In this document: positions 44,301 to 55,849 of the stretch, piece by piece
Layout of the letters: every line of letters starts with the position of its first letter
Numbering within the stretch: the first letter of the stretch is position 1
From: Peromyscus leucopus
Lineage: Eukaryota > Chordata > Mammalia > Rodentia > Cricetidae
Length of the DNA: 64,000 nt
Direction of reading: 5' to 3'
NCBI RefSeq assembly: GCF_004664715.2
Contig: NC_051082.1
Span: forward strand, 7,347,072-7,411,071
Made by a program: the position numbers and the translations under genes
Notes under the pieces: generated by a model
The model's input: the letters and a program-made list of their open reading frames with translations, nothing else
Databases searched by the model: none
Told to the model about the DNA's origin: nothing

Positions 44301-45480
44301 TAATTTACTAGAGTGAGGATATCCGATATTTTGTGAGAGTGCGTGGAGATTCTTAAAACATCGATAAGTTAAGTGCCGGTATTGAGTGAGTATTAAATCC
44401 AGAATGATGCGCGTATTTGTCACAGACTTATATCAGTGTTTGTGAGAGCAACAGGCCATGTGGTCCACAACTGATTACCTGTTTGAGGACAGGAGGAGAA
44501 AAAGAACGACAACAGTCTTGTGCATTGACACAGCTTGGAACGAGTTATAGCAGACCGTGAGGTCGTTGAGGCTCTTGAGGGACGAAGAGAGCGTAATTGA
44601 GACTGATAGAGATAAACAGAGAGTCAACACGAGATCGAGGCCCATTAGTCGACACATCACCCATTCCCTTCTCTACCTCTTTGAGGAAGAGAGAGAGTTC
44701 TCCGAGGTCAATGTGCGAGGCTATGTAGACTGAGACCTTGACATGCACTGAGGCAACGCAGTTTGCACTGTCTTGTTCTCTAGTACCGACCCTAGTGCTT
44801 CACCACAGGATCCAGTGAAGAGTGCGAGCTTTCCGCGGTCCAACTAATCTCGTGAGCGAAGCAATACTACCCACCGAAATGAGGGAAATGCATGAACAGG
44901 CCATAGAGGGGCCGTTCACGTGTTCTGGCTCAGTCTGCCAAAAGGGTTTTTATCGTCGTGCGTTAGCGTAGCGCTTATCTGGCCAGCATCGACGCCATAG
45001 CGATTGTAGGGCCATAGGCGGGCTGCCTAGCATCGGCCCATTCGCCTCACTGTTGGCCCACTAGGGCCTTACGTGGCACAAATGGGAGAGTGGTGGTCCG
45101 TTCCTGTGCAAGTCGTAGAGGGGAAGGTTTTAGTATTTAAGTTCTCCAGACGAGTACAGAAGTCACTGATAATGTGATTTTGCGTGCCTGAGTGATACTG
45201 AGAAGAGAAAAGCAGGAACATACTAGTGAGTGCACGTATCTCCCTATGTAAACAAGACTAGGGTTTGACAACTGTAGACACAGCTGACTCTGGTGTAACG
45301 TTGCGTAGGACTAGGGGCCCCGGCTGCTTGTCCACTGCCATCGAATCACAGGTACTGCCTCCTCACCCGAGGACGACGGATGCTCGACGCATTCCTCACG
45401 AATCACTAGTCCTTCAGAAGTGAAGTACCTCCTCGCAGTCCGCTCGGGAACTTGCTATCTTAGGCGAGCGGAGACTCTTG

Positions 45481-46064
45481 GTTGAGGAGTATTTTATAAT
45501 CAAATTGTAGCAACTTTCATTGGGGAACCATCTCCACTCTACTCCATTCAGGATTTTTTGTGTGTGTGAGGGTCAAGGAAAGAGTTTATCATTCATGTCC
45601 GGCATAAAACAACAAAACAAAACAAAACCCACAAATAAACTCACAAACTTCTGAGAACAGTGATCAGGTCAGGAGTTAGCTCTTTGCTAGGGCTTCTCCT
45701 CCAAAGAGCTCATGCTGGAAATGCCCTGATGTGTGAGTGTTCAGGATGGGGAGCCTAGGGGAGGTCCTTAAGTCATTGATGCTGCCCTCCAAATCATTAA
45801 GGTTTTCCTCTTAGGACCCCTGAGTTGTGTGTGAACCCTGAGTAGCTCTTCAGCTTCCTGTCTGTCCTACGATCACTCCCTCCAACTCAGGCTGGGGTCA
45901 TTGAGTGCGCTGTTCAGTCGTGAGGTCTTTAGCAACCTGGTGCCTATCAGAGTTTTAGGGTCATTGTAAAGTTAAATGATGTAATTATCTATCTGTCGAT
46001 CTATTTATTTCTATCATCTCTGTCTGTAAGCATATTAGATAAAATCATGTGAATATGTTTCTTG
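45481..46064. other. unique non-coding sequence, normal texture
   Basis: CpG-poor sequence with an 'aacaaaacaaaacaaaac' simple repeat near 45610 and 'atctatctgtcgatctattt' near 45990. No gene is seen. Confidence 0.4.
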
Positions 46065-46065
46065 A

Positions 46066-46436
46066 TGTTCTGTTGCTGTGATAAAACACCCCGATGAAAA
46101 GCAACTGAGGGGAGGAAAGAGTTTATTTGGCTTCTATTTCCAGGTCACAGTTCATTGTGGAGGGAAGCCACAGCAGGAACTCAAGTAGGAACTTGAAGGC
46201 AGAAACTGTGATGAAATGCTGCTTGCTGATAGGCTCGCACTGGGCCAGCTTTCTTGCATAGGTCAGAACCACCCGCCTAGGGGTGATGCTGCCCACAGTG
46301 GGCTTGATCCTCTTACATCAATTAATGCTCAAGATGGTACCTTACAGACAGGCCAATCTGATCCTGCCAATCCCTCATTTGACACTTTCTTCTCAGGTGA
46401 CTCCAGGTTGGGTCAAGTTGATGACTGGAGCTAACC
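46066..46436 (-). mobile_element. rodent interspersed repeat, family B
   Basis: 'gatgttctgttgctgtgata', 'gaggaaagagtttatttggc', 'gatgctgcccacagtgggct', 'caggtgactccaggttgggt' and 'caagttgatgactggagct' make a near full-length reverse-strand copy. Confidence 0.7.
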
Positions 46437-46879
46437 AGAATGGTTGGGTATAAAACATAACAGAAGGTAGGTACAAAATAAGTTTTGACCATCATTATTA
46501 GTTCTCCATTCCTTTTTTTTTTTCTGGAGATTCCTATTCCCCTTCCCCCTTTCTTCTCTCTCTCCTCTCCCTTTACTTTCTAGTTTCTTTCTTTCTGATT
46601 AGAATCCTCCGATAAGGGATGCTCTAAGGATTGTAGCAAACAGAAAACAGGCCAGCACAGAATTAAATCAATTTCATCTTTGACTTACAGGTGATCTTCT
46701 GCCCACGGCCGACTATCAGAAATCACAAGTATTCAGGCCTTCAGAATAAACGTTTCCCTACATATTAAATTAAAACATGACCAGCATGCCAGGAGATAGG
46801 TCCGGATAACAGAAAACCAAGAGAAACCAGAAATAGCAAACAATGAACCCAAGGAAATTCAGATGTTGGAGCCATCAAG
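46437..46879. other. unique sequence with C/T-rich patch
   Basis: 46510-46600 is pyrimidine-rich. No repeat family is recognised. Confidence 0.4.
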
Positions 46880-46884
46880 TGAAG

Positions 46885-47080
46885 ACTTTAGGAGCTGGAG
46901 AGTTAGCTCAGCAGTTAAGAGTGTTTGCTGCTGTGGCAGAGAACCCAAGTCCACACTGCCTAGAACTCCAGCTTCAGGTTTTCTGAAACCCCCTTCTGGC
47001 CTCTGAGGGTACTCACACACAGGTTCACGCACATGTACGCAGACATGTAAGTAACTAATAAAGTGAACCTTAAAAAAAGA
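46885..47080 (+). mobile_element. B3-type SINE
   Basis: 'gagctggagagttagctcag', 'aactccagcttcaggttttc', 'cccccttctggcctctgagg', a CA-rich tail and 'taataaagtgaacctt'. It is full length and moderately diverged. Confidence 0.75.
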
Positions 47081-47654
47081 CTTTAAAACGGTGGTGACAA
47101 AATGTATCCAAGAAACTGTGGTGGTTCTTTGTCATTGAAAACTTTCCTTCTTCAATGCCCGTGCACTTCTCTCATGCAGTGCATGTTTTACCACTGCGAG
47201 TCAATTTGAGCCTCCCCGCCATCTTCTGTATCTCCACATAACATGTTCAATCTTTCCTAACAGCTGTTTTGTGTCCTTATTTGTGAATAATTGCAATTTC
47301 TGAGTCAACTTCAGTACATTGATTTTTATATTATTTTGGTTCGTATTTCCCCACTTTTTTTTTTGCACGTATGATAATTTTCCACAGGCTATCAGACATT
47401 ATAACCTTTATCTTCCTAGATGCTGGATAATTTTGTGTTCCCGTGAATGCTCATGAGCTCTGTTCTGGGACGTAGTCCAGTCGGAGCCTTTCCAGGCTTA
47501 CCTTTCAGCCTGTTAGAGTCAATATGGAGACAACTTTCTGAGAACTCTATTTGGTGTTCCATAAGTTCTGAGTTTTTCCAGGCTCATTAGTCAAATTTGA
47601 TAGTATTACTGTCTCTTTGTGAGGTTTGGATGTTGCTCCTCCTTCCCCTTCTTT
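47081..47654. other. unique non-coding sequence, A/T-rich
   Basis: Nothing is recognised. Confidence 0.4.
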
Positions 47655-47816
47655 TTGTTTTGTTTGTTTTCTGAGACAGGGTTTCCCTGTGTAGCCCTGG
47701 CTGTCCTGGAACTCACTCTGTAGACCAGGCTGGCCTCGAATGCACAGAGATTTGCCTCCTGCCTCTGCCTTTCGAGTTCTGGGAAGTGGAGGCATGCACC
47801 ACCACTGCCCGGCAGC
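47655..47816 (-). mobile_element. B1 SINE
   Basis: 'tctgagacagggtttccctg', 'tgtagccctggctgtcctgg', 'tagaccaggctggcctcgaa' and 'gcatgcaccaccactgcccg' make a full-length reverse-strand B1 of the older type. Confidence 0.9.
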
Positions 47817-47945
47817 CCCTTCTCATTTTTGCTGGTTCTTTCTGAGTTGACTCACATATGTGCGGAGGTCACTGCTTGGCAGAACATTGGAGGGGGACCT
47901 TTGAGAGGTATCTTGAGCTCTTCAGGGGTGAGGCTCTATTTTTGT

Positions 47946-47985
<40 letters not shown>

Positions 47986-48125
47986 CCCTAGATACTTTGG
48001 TCTCTGTGGATCTCTGTATCATTCCACCCCAGGGATCAACACATCCATTCCTTTCCTGCATTCAATAAACTCTCCACTCCATATAAACTGGGGCTGTCTT
48101 TGTGAGTTTGTCTCCTGGCCCTTGG
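47817..48125. other. possible LTR-like or older repeat with (CT)n
   Basis: (CT)n at 47948-47982 is followed by 'cattcaataaactctccact', which contains a polyA signal, and 'gtctttgtgagtttgtctcc'. This could be an LTR 3' end, but the family is unknown. Confidence 0.3.
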
Positions 48126-48639
48126 AAGTCATGGTTCTTCATAGACTGATTTTTTTTTTTCTAAAAAAAAAAAAAAACACCTTGTTTCTTATTGTTTGAC
48201 TTTTTCAGTATTTTCAGGCAGAATTCATTTCATTTTTATCCATTGCAGCCAGGAAGTCTATAAATACACAGTGCAATCATTAATGTACACAAGAGACAGA
48301 TTCAGTAATACAATGTTACAGAAGATGGAGAAGAAATGAGAATGGAGTGTGGTCGGACAAGAGCAGGGGATGGTGAGTGGAGGAAGCCAGGGTGTTTAGT
48401 CTGCTGATACATCCTACCTCTTTAGCCAACCAACGGTTCTCTGGGCATGCTCACTGTTCAAATGTTAAACACTACACATTATTATTTGTGTATTTTTCTG
48501 TGTGAATGTTACACTTGAGTACACCTCAGCAGAAATGTTATTTTATTTTTAGATGCATTAAAGTTGCAATTACATTGTAACATTTCAAGCTGTGTTACGG
48601 AGAGCTGATTGTTCGATCCATACCGAGACCCAAAATAAC
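48126..48639. other. unique non-coding sequence with T/A runs
   Basis: T11 followed by 'cta' and A14 lies at about 48150-48178, forming a potential hairpin. Nothing else is recognised. Confidence 0.4.
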
Positions 48640-48842
48640 CTTGAGATTTGGAGCAATGTGGAGCTGGATTCCAATTCCTGTATCCGAGTTTACTTCCCAT
48701 GCAACCTTGGGCTCTACCATTGTCTCTCATCTGTTTCCTCTTCTCAGAAATGGGTATAATAGTGGTAACTGCCGCATAGTCTGGATGTGGGGATGGAATG
48801 AGAGATGCTATAGAAAGAGATGCCAGGCACAGAGTAGATTGT
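48640..48842 (-). mobile_element. MIR SINE
   Basis: 'gagctggattccaattcctg', 'catctgtttcctcttctcag' and 'aaatgggtataatagtggta' are reverse-strand MIR in full order. It is one of the best preserved copies. Confidence 0.7.
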
Positions 48843-49339
48843 GAATGTGCATGTTTCAAGCTATGTATCTCTTGCTAGAGAATTAGGTCAACAAATTATG
48901 TGACATTATTGCAACGGGATTCTACTTAGCTGCTAAAATATGAATTCGAGATCGTGTTGTTTATGTGGCTGAGACATGATCTAGAAGCCTCTTAGGACTG
49001 TAACCCTAGACTTGAAGGGAGAAAAGAGAGGGAAGAATTAGGTGAATGAGAATCTGGAGAAGAAAAAAAAAACTGGTCAGCAAGACTGAGGCCTGACGAT
49101 GAAATCGGCCAACCTTCATGACCTGAGAGGGAGGGCCAGGAAGAGTGGAGACTCCCAGCTCACTTCCCCCCCTTACTTCCCCTCTAACGTAAATACCTTC
49201 AGTGAGACGTTGACCTCCAAGCATCTAATCCCAGCTCTAACTCCATGTGACACAGGAGTCCACAGACACCGCACAAGTGGGTTATCCTCAAGAAGCTTAG
49301 AGTAGAGTGTAGGGGACAGTGAACTGGGTAGCAGACCCA
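48843..49339. other. unique non-coding sequence
   Basis: Nothing is recognised. Confidence 0.4.
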
Positions 49340-49359
49340 GGACTGGGTAGACAACTTGG

Positions 49360-49558
49360 TGGGTGAAATGTTTGTCATGCAAGCATAAGAAACTGAGTTC
49401 AGATCATACATACCCACATAAGAAAGTCAGGCATGGCAGCATGCCACTGTAACCCCAGTGTAGGGGAAGGGGGCAGAGACAGGCAGATACCAGGAGCTCA
49501 CTGGAATTGAACTCCAGCTTCAATGAAAGACTCTGTGTCAAAAAAAAAAAAAAAAAAA
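49360..49558 (+). mobile_element. B4/RSINE1-type SINE
   Basis: 'actgagttcagatcatacat' (B-box region), 'aggcatggcagcatgccact', 'gcagagacaggcagatacca' and 'gaaagactctgtgtc' followed by A18. The head is truncated. Confidence 0.65.
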
Positions 49559-49559
49559 G

Positions 49560-49808
49560 CAGTAGTGGAAGATGCCTCACATGACATAGATTTCATACTC
49601 ACATGCATGGGCAAGGCAAAAGGAGCAAGCCAGTAAGCAGCAGTCTTCCATGACCTCTGCTTCAGTTCCTGCCTCCAGGTTCCTGCCTTGAGAGCCTGCC
49701 CTGATTTCCCTTCATGATGGGCTACAACTGTAAGCTGAAATAAACCCTTTCTTCCCCAAGTTGCTTTGGTTGTGGTGTTTGTCACAGTAATACAAAGCAA
49801 ACTAAACC
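49560..49808 (+). mobile_element. rodent interspersed repeat, family B, 3' part
   Basis: 'aggagcaagccagtaagcag', 'gcttcagttcctgcctccag', 'cttcatgatgggctacaact', 'gctgaaataaaccctttctt' and 'gtcacagtaatacaaagcaa'. It starts right after the SINE poly(A). Confidence 0.7.
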
Positions 49809-50479
49809 ACTGGGGTTATCCATAAGACCCTCTCACAATATCCTGCCTGTTAACATTCCTTTGCAGAAGGAGCCAGGGAGGGTCCTTAGACCTGCTGTGT
49901 GCAATCAGATCCAGCTGTGTGTGGTCTTTAGGGGTGTTGGGATGTATATGAGGTGGAGGCTTCACTAGGAGGAGACTTTCTCATACTGGGGGTGGGATTC
50001 CTTAGTGATTGTTACACGAGACTTTTTTTGGGGGGGGGCGGGGGATGTCTCACGCATGTCTCCTTAACCTAAATAGGGAACCCAAGACAGGCCAAAGAGA
50101 TGATTACTGCAAAGTCCAACTTGCTGAGCTGAATTGGGTTACTAGTGGGAATATGGGGAAGGGGTTATTTCAGGAACAGGGATGACGCAAAGGTAGTGGT
50201 ATCACCCAAAGCCCAAGCCCAGCACACCACTGGTGCAGAAGCCAGCCCACTGCTGGCAGTGATTCATGAAAGCTGCAGCCCTGGTGTTCTCTGTGTCTCT
50301 GTAGCAGACTCTTCCCCCCTTGCATCTTGGCTGGCTGAGTTTCTTTCCCCAGCAGCTGCCTACAGCTTCTAGAACCCTGGGGAGGGACCACCCCTGGGAA
50401 TCTTGTACACCTCAGCCTTCCCAGGCACATGACGCTTGTTTACCTCTTGGGCCTCATTCCCACTCCTGGAGGGAGGGAA
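49809..50479. other. mostly unclassified non-coding sequence
   Basis: A G9-10 patch lies at about 50029-50044. 50050-50330 may be an unnamed rodent repeat, but I cannot place it. No exon is seen. Confidence 0.3.
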
Positions 50480-50790
50480 TGTTCCAGTTCAAAGGGAATT
50501 GCTATACAAAGCGGTGCAGCTATTTGGAACTCTACCAGTCTACCATCAGCGCCCTTCTGGGGGATGAATAGAAGTTTGTTCATGTCTCGCCAAAGAAAAG
50601 CAATGTGGCAACATGGGAGGTCGGTTAGTGCCCCAGAGGTGACAGGTGAATCTGAGGTCAAGAGGACGATGTCTAGACTGCAAAATAGCTTGACACTCCG
50701 TTGTCCTTTGTATGGCTTCAAAGCGTTCATCACACAGCCGCTTGCATGATTTTCCAAACACAGCAACAAAAATAAATATCAATTATGTCC
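50480..50790. promoter_or_regulatory. candidate conserved non-coding element
   Basis: The stretch is repeat-free and of uniform texture ('gcaaaatagcttgacactcc', 'ttgtcctttgtatggcttca', 'aaaataaatatcaattatg'). The SOX-like word 'ttgtcctttgt' lies at about 50701-50711. Function is inferred from texture. Confidence 0.3.
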
Positions 50791-51419
50791 TCCATCTTGC
50801 ACCCAGAAGCAAAGGGGCAAAAAATGTTACCATCTGAAAAGAAAAGGAAAACAAGCGGCTTCCTCTCCCAGGTTCACAAAGATCCCCTGGAGGGTTGAGC
50901 ATCCTGGGGGAGGCTCTAAATCTGTCAGCATCAGGATGAGGTTAGACTGTTGTCTCTGTGTGTCTGTCCTCCAATGATGCATCCTTCTCTCATGCAACTT
51001 TTCTCTCCATTTTACTGGGGGGGGGGGCACACAAACTACAGATAGGAATTTAATTTCCTTATGTTCCCCCATCTCTCTTTCCTCCCTGTCTCTCCTTTCT
51101 TTCCCCATAATTCCTTTCTCAGAGCTCAGGATTTCAAACCCACAATTTGTCCATGCATCCCAGGCTTTGCCTTCTTTTCAAGCATCTTCAGATAGACTTG
51201 ATGGAAAAACCTGATTTTTCAGTTCCCAGCAGTATTTTTTTTTTTTTAGCTTTATCTTCTCCCCGCATCCCGTCTCTTGGTTTTGTCCTGTGTCACTGTT
51301 ACATCAAATCCCAGGACAGACTCCGAGACACACTGCTATCTGCTGTCTTCTGCCATCTGACTCCTGGCACTTGGTGGGAACTGTCTCTCCTTTTCCCAGC
51401 ACCAGCGACACTTCTTACT
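50791..51419. other. unique non-coding sequence
   Basis: A G9 run lies at about 51019 and a T14 run at about 51236-51249. No gene is seen. Confidence 0.35.
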
Positions 51420-51680
51420 CGATAAATGATGCTCTTTCAAACAGATGCGGAAGGATTTGACGTTTGGAATATAAACAGCTGCACCTCAACACACAGACAG
51501 CAGCTAAAGGAAGAAGATGAACCCAGTGATATGAAAAATCAATGCAAAGGATTTACATGTCCTGCCAGACTGTCCGCTCCACGCTCAGCCATGCTTCCCC
51601 ATAACTACACTTTATTTTTTCAAGTTTTGTTTGTAAGCATCTTCCTTTCCAACAGACAGATCCATGGACTTAATGCAGAA
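51420..51680. promoter_or_regulatory. candidate conserved non-coding element
   Basis: Repeat-free, A/T-moderate sequence: 'gatttgacgtttggaatata' near 51455, 'gatatgaaaaatcaatgcaa' near 51528. It is bordered by an L1 fragment. This is inferred from texture only. Confidence 0.3.
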
Positions 51681-51699
51681 TATTAAAGTGTTTCCCCTG

Positions 51700-52690
51700 A
51701 GGGTCAGGCATGAGATACCTCCTTATGAGGTATTGGTTAGGGGTTCACCCCCAAAACAACACAGACTATTCCCACTGCTTGTGGTTGTCCACTAGAACTA
51801 GATGGTAAGACCCTATTGCTGGAGTCACCATGCACCTCAGTTGCGGGGCAAAGAAAAATCAGTCTGGAACAGATCTGGAGCATTCCTCCCTGCTCGTTAG
51901 GTTTCATGGTGTTGAAGGGCACTATCTAGACGGCTGGAGGAGAAAAATCGATGATGGTCTTACCCAGTACTAAACCCTGCATGCTGCAGTATAGACTTGT
52001 CATGCAAGATGTGTCCACTGTTGTATTAGTGGCATGACTGTTGTGCGGCAACCAAATACTTCCTGATTGGATCTGAGGCCTGTTCCACAGAAAGGGGGTT
52101 CCTGCCCACTACTGTGAACCTGATCAAAAGCTCAGACCCTAATAGGGAACCCACTCCTGATGTTTGCTAAATGGTCACATTGTAAAACTCTTTTCTAAAT
52201 ATTTGTGTTTGTACCCATGGATTACTGCTACTCTCTGCCTTGGCCAGAGAAACCTCTTTCCACAACGGGTACCAATTAACCATAGTTCATAACCAGTTCA
52301 GGTGCTGAGAAAATATGACTATTGAATATTTAGCCTTAAATGGAACATCTTTATAAAGTCTCCCCCCAGGTCTCAGAGCAGGGAGAAAGAACGTAGAGTC
52401 TGGGGGACAGGGAAGAGGATTGTGAAATGCTGATTCTGAGTATGACATGGCCATTGTACTCACGAACTCATTGCAGCTGTGGCTACCTGTACAAGATCAA
52501 GCCAATGAGAGCAGCCAATATTCCAGCAAACAGCGATAACTGTAGGGCTATAAATATAAAAGGGAGAAAACGTGATGTGTTGGGGGGTATCAAGGAAGAG
52601 TGGGGAGGGGCCTCTGAAGGTAGAGATGATCAAGATAAATTGGATAGGTGCATGAAATTGTCACAAATAATTAAAATATGTTAAAAAGGC
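51700..52690 (+). mobile_element. L1 LINE 3' UTR, 5'-truncated
   Basis: 'ttgaatatttagccttaaat', 'ggaacatctttataaagtct', 'caatgagagcagccaatatt' and the tail 'gaaattgtcacaaataatta' match the rodent Lx-type L1 3' UTR. No intact L1 coding sequence is present. Confidence 0.6.
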
Positions 52691-52840
52691 AGAAAATTAA
52701 AATATCATTCCTCTTACATTTACACTTATTATGGAAATATGCAAGATGCAAAAGAGTTAACAAGTAATAACATCAAAGAAAGCAACGATGTTGCCTTATG
52801 TGTGGTTTGTAACACAAGTGTTCAGGAGTCAGAGGCTGGG
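52691..52840. other. A/T-rich unique sequence
   Basis: Nothing is recognised. Confidence 0.4.
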
Positions 52841-52849
52841 TCTTCTGTG

Positions 52850-53445
52850 TGGAGGTGTTGCGGTGGAGGGACCTAAGAGGTGGAGTCTAGTGGGAGGCAG
52901 CTAGGTCAATGGCATTGCTGTACTCTGAAGAGATTTAGGGCAGTGGTTCTCAACCCGTGGGTCGCAACCCCAGTGGAGGATGGAACAACCCTTTCAAAGG
53001 GAGTGCACATCAGATATCTACACTATGATTTACAACAGTAGCAAAATTACAGTTACAAAGTAGCAACGGAAATTGTAGCAATGGGGGTCACCACACCAGG
53101 ATGAGTTGTATTAAAGGGCTGCAGCATTGGGAAGGTTGAGGACCACCGATTTAGGCAGTTCTTCAGACCCCAAATTAGTCCCTTCAGGAATGAGCTGTCA
53201 GAGGAGAATGAGCCCTGACTCTTGCATCTCTTCCTAGCTTCCTGTCACATACATAGCCTCCTCCTCTTGTATCTGTTCTGACTGTTCTCATCCACCATGA
53301 TGCCATACAGCTGCCGAGGACCCTCTCCAGAGAGGCCGTAATTCTGTGGGGACTTTCTGCTTCCAACACTACAAGCTCAGTAAACCTCTTTCCTTCATTA
53401 AGTGCCCATCCATAGGTGTTTTGTTTTAACAACAAAAAAATAAAC
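52850..53445 (+). mobile_element. older interspersed repeat split by URR1
   Basis: 52850-52940 ('gcggtggagggacctaagag', 'tggagtctagtgggaggcag') and 53157-53445 ('gcttcctgtcacatacatag', 'cagtaaacctctttccttca') read as two halves of one element, with URR1 between them. The family is not named. Confidence 0.5.
52941..53148. mobile_element. URR1-type hAT DNA transposon (non-autonomous) with 8-bp TSD
   Basis: It begins 'cagtggttctcaacccgtgg' and ends 'ggttgaggaccaccg', a diverged inverted terminal repeat. Inside are 'gggtcgcaaccccagtggag', 'gtagcaaaattacagttaca' and 'gtattaaagggctgcagcat'. Flanking 8-mers 'atttaggg' (52933-52940) and 'atttaggc' (53149-53156) match at 7 of 8, as expected for hAT. 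It has no transposase gene. Confidence 0.88.
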
Positions 53446-54080
53446 CATTACTACCGGCACTATTGTGTTTATTGGGAATACTTTTCTTAGGTTTTCAGAA
53501 GTCTAATACCTTTCAAAATAAATTATCCTCTGTCTTGCGTTTTAAACAAAAATTAAGTTCATGTCTAACTTTTTGGAAACGTCCCCTTCAGTGTGCACTC
53601 ATTTTTACCAGTGGCATTCAAAACGTTTGTACCATGGTACATGGTGAAAAGTAGATTTAAACTGAAGCAGCAGAACATGTGTGTTATACATGTATGTTTA
53701 TAATTGAAGTTTCCTGAGCCCAGACTCACCTCTATTATATATGATACACCCTATTATTTTCTATTTTGCTCCCTTTCATTTTTAAAAAATATTGGTTATG
53801 ACCCAGCAAATTGTTTCCAGGACCTTCTAATGGGTTATGAAGTGCATTCTGAAAAGCACTCTCCTATGCCGTGGTTTTAATAGCTCTCCTCTATTTGGCA
53901 CTCCACGGTTTTTAAATTGCATGGAATCACAGAGGAGGCTTGGCCAGCCTCCTCATTTTATATGCGGAGGAATGAGATTTCTGTTTTGTCAATAGTTGGA
54001 CAGTAATTTCCCTTAAGGAAGGGGTTTTCTTTTTTTTTTTAGGGAAATACCGTCATACATGCTTATGGAAGGTTGGTGCT
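53446..54080. other. unclassified A/T-rich non-coding sequence
   Basis: It may include old L1 DNA ('gttatgacccagcaaattgt' near 53796). 53920-54020 is MIR-like ('cctcattttatatgcggagg'). No gene is seen. Confidence 0.3.
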
Positions 54081-54930
54081 GGGCAGGGTGTGGCGAAACC
54101 ACTCCACACAGGAATCAACAGCTGTGTAGGACTGCGAACACTGAGAAGAGAAGGAGCGGGGAGGGCCGGGGGTGATGCGCGGGGGCGGGCAGACCTCAAC
54201 AGAGCCAACAGGAGGCTCTGGAAACAAGAATGGGACATGCTGCACTCCTGCTCGCCTTTCTGTGGTGCAAGTTCGCCCACCTTTTGAGGAAGGTTTAAAT
54301 TTAGTCAGGTTTCCCTCCCCAGCAAATAACAGAAACCCAACTAAAATAGGATTAAGGTAGAATAAGTCGGGAATATTTGTTTGCTTATGAAATTGAATAC
54401 ACTAGGCGCAGTGTATTCTGTGTTAGACCTGGGTCTTTAATAACACCGCTCAGACCTGGGTATCCCTTCACGTCTCTTCTCTCTGATTTGGATTTGATCT
54501 CAAGGTATTACACTCAGTAACTTCCTCATTTGATTTACTAGGATTCTAAGACTGGCTTTGATCCGATCACTGTGGTCAGGGAAGTGATGGAAGGCTCTGG
54601 GATTGGTCAAGAATGTTTTGATCCACCCTGGGAACTAGTGATGGGTCACACGCATTTCCTCTTGGAGTGAAAGTGACAAGAAAGAGTGCCCCCCCACACA
54701 AACTGCATTAGCATGAGGAGAATCAGTGGTGCATGGCTAATACAAAACCTAGTCATCGAGTGCAAATACTGTGTGAACTTGGAGATGAAGGCAGGAGTTC
54801 AACCTGCCTGCCTGGTGTAGACATGAAGACGGAACTGAGAACAAAATCGTAACACCCTTTGCATCAGATTTTCTATGAATTACCCAAAAGGTGTCTATTA
54901 ATTTTATCAAGTCTTAAAGAAAAAGTCTCT
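54081..54930. other. unclassified non-coding sequence
   Basis: 'aacagaaacccaactaaaat' near 54327 resembles an ancient repeat. 54150-54200 is GC-rich with several CpGs. No exon is seen. Confidence 0.3.
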
Positions 54931-54939
54931 TTGAAGATG

Positions 54940-55030
54940 AAATATATAAATGGGGAAACTGAGGCCCGGAGAGGTTCAGAGGCTTCCTCGATGTCATACA
55001 GTTGCTTTTTCACTACAGTCGCTTTCCATA
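54940..55030 (+). mobile_element. MIR SINE fragment
   Basis: 'aatggggaaactgaggcccg' followed by 'gagaggttcagaggcttcct' is an unmistakable MIR core. Confidence 0.8.
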
Positions 55031-55845
55031 GTTCAGCCATGTTTCCTCTGTGACACTAGGTGTCCTTCCCTTCCTGTTCTTCCACAGAAAACCGGAAATG
55101 TCTCTGTGTCCTGTTCCTCAGCACCTGACCATGAGAGTCTCCATCCAGTCCTTAAGGCCACCTGGGGGGCTCTGTGAGAAGCCGGGGAAGGAGTGTACAG
55201 GCCATTTCCCCACTCCTTTAGAGACCCAGAAACTCAGTTGTCTGGGAGGGTGCCGGGGTCAACCAAAGTAGCCACAGGATGTTGTCTGCAGAACAAGAAG
55301 GAACTGTGGACAGAAGACAGACAGCTGCAGAGGGCCTTGGAGTTTATTGCTAACTCCCCATTGATTGTGGTTTTGTGAATATTATTTTCAGTCAACACAC
55401 AAGTTATAGTCTGAAGGAAAAGAGCACGTCACGTTCAGAGCTTCTGGTGATGCTGAGCTTCTGCATCCTCTAAGGAGGTTTTCCGGTGGGCTGGCCAGTC
55501 TCCCCTGGGCAGAGCTTCCTCCTTGAATCTGGGGCCAACAGATAGGGCACCAATGACAGTCTATGATTTCTAAGGCTGGGTCCTATGGGCTGTGCCATTT
55601 CACCATCTTTGTTAAAATATTGACCAATCTGGCCCGAGTTCCTACCTGAGTCAATCTTCTCAGTTAAAGATCACCTGTAAAGCAGGTGAGTGACAAGCCT
55701 TCCTGGACCTGCACCCCAGCCCTTAGCCCATGCTGCAGTCACTGGACGCTTCCTGGGTGACATCTCTGATATTGTGAAGCAGGTGAATAGCTCCTAAGCA
55801 TCCTCCTGCCTTAATCCAAGATCCAGGCTGCAAGACCATGACAAA
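55031..55845. other. unique non-coding sequence
   Basis: Nothing is recognised apart from C/T-rich patches. Confidence 0.35.
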
Positions 55846-55849
55846 GAAT

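Larger units (their letters stand above)
39351..45480. other. anomalous sequence (part 3 of block)
   Basis: 6.1 kb of repeat-poor, CpG-bearing sequence with two damaged SINEs (40172-40390, 41240-41335) and short better-preserved patches such as 41455-41650 and 43580-43800. No gene is seen. The longest frame (157 codons at 41536) has no recognisable domain. Normal texture returns near 45480. Confidence 0.7.

Noticed and set aside
29490..45480. A new gene cluster, integrated bacterial or viral DNA, or a synthetic insert
   Set aside because: There are no long open frames, no family matches and no ribosome-binding or operon layout. Damaged rodent SINEs are present in it.
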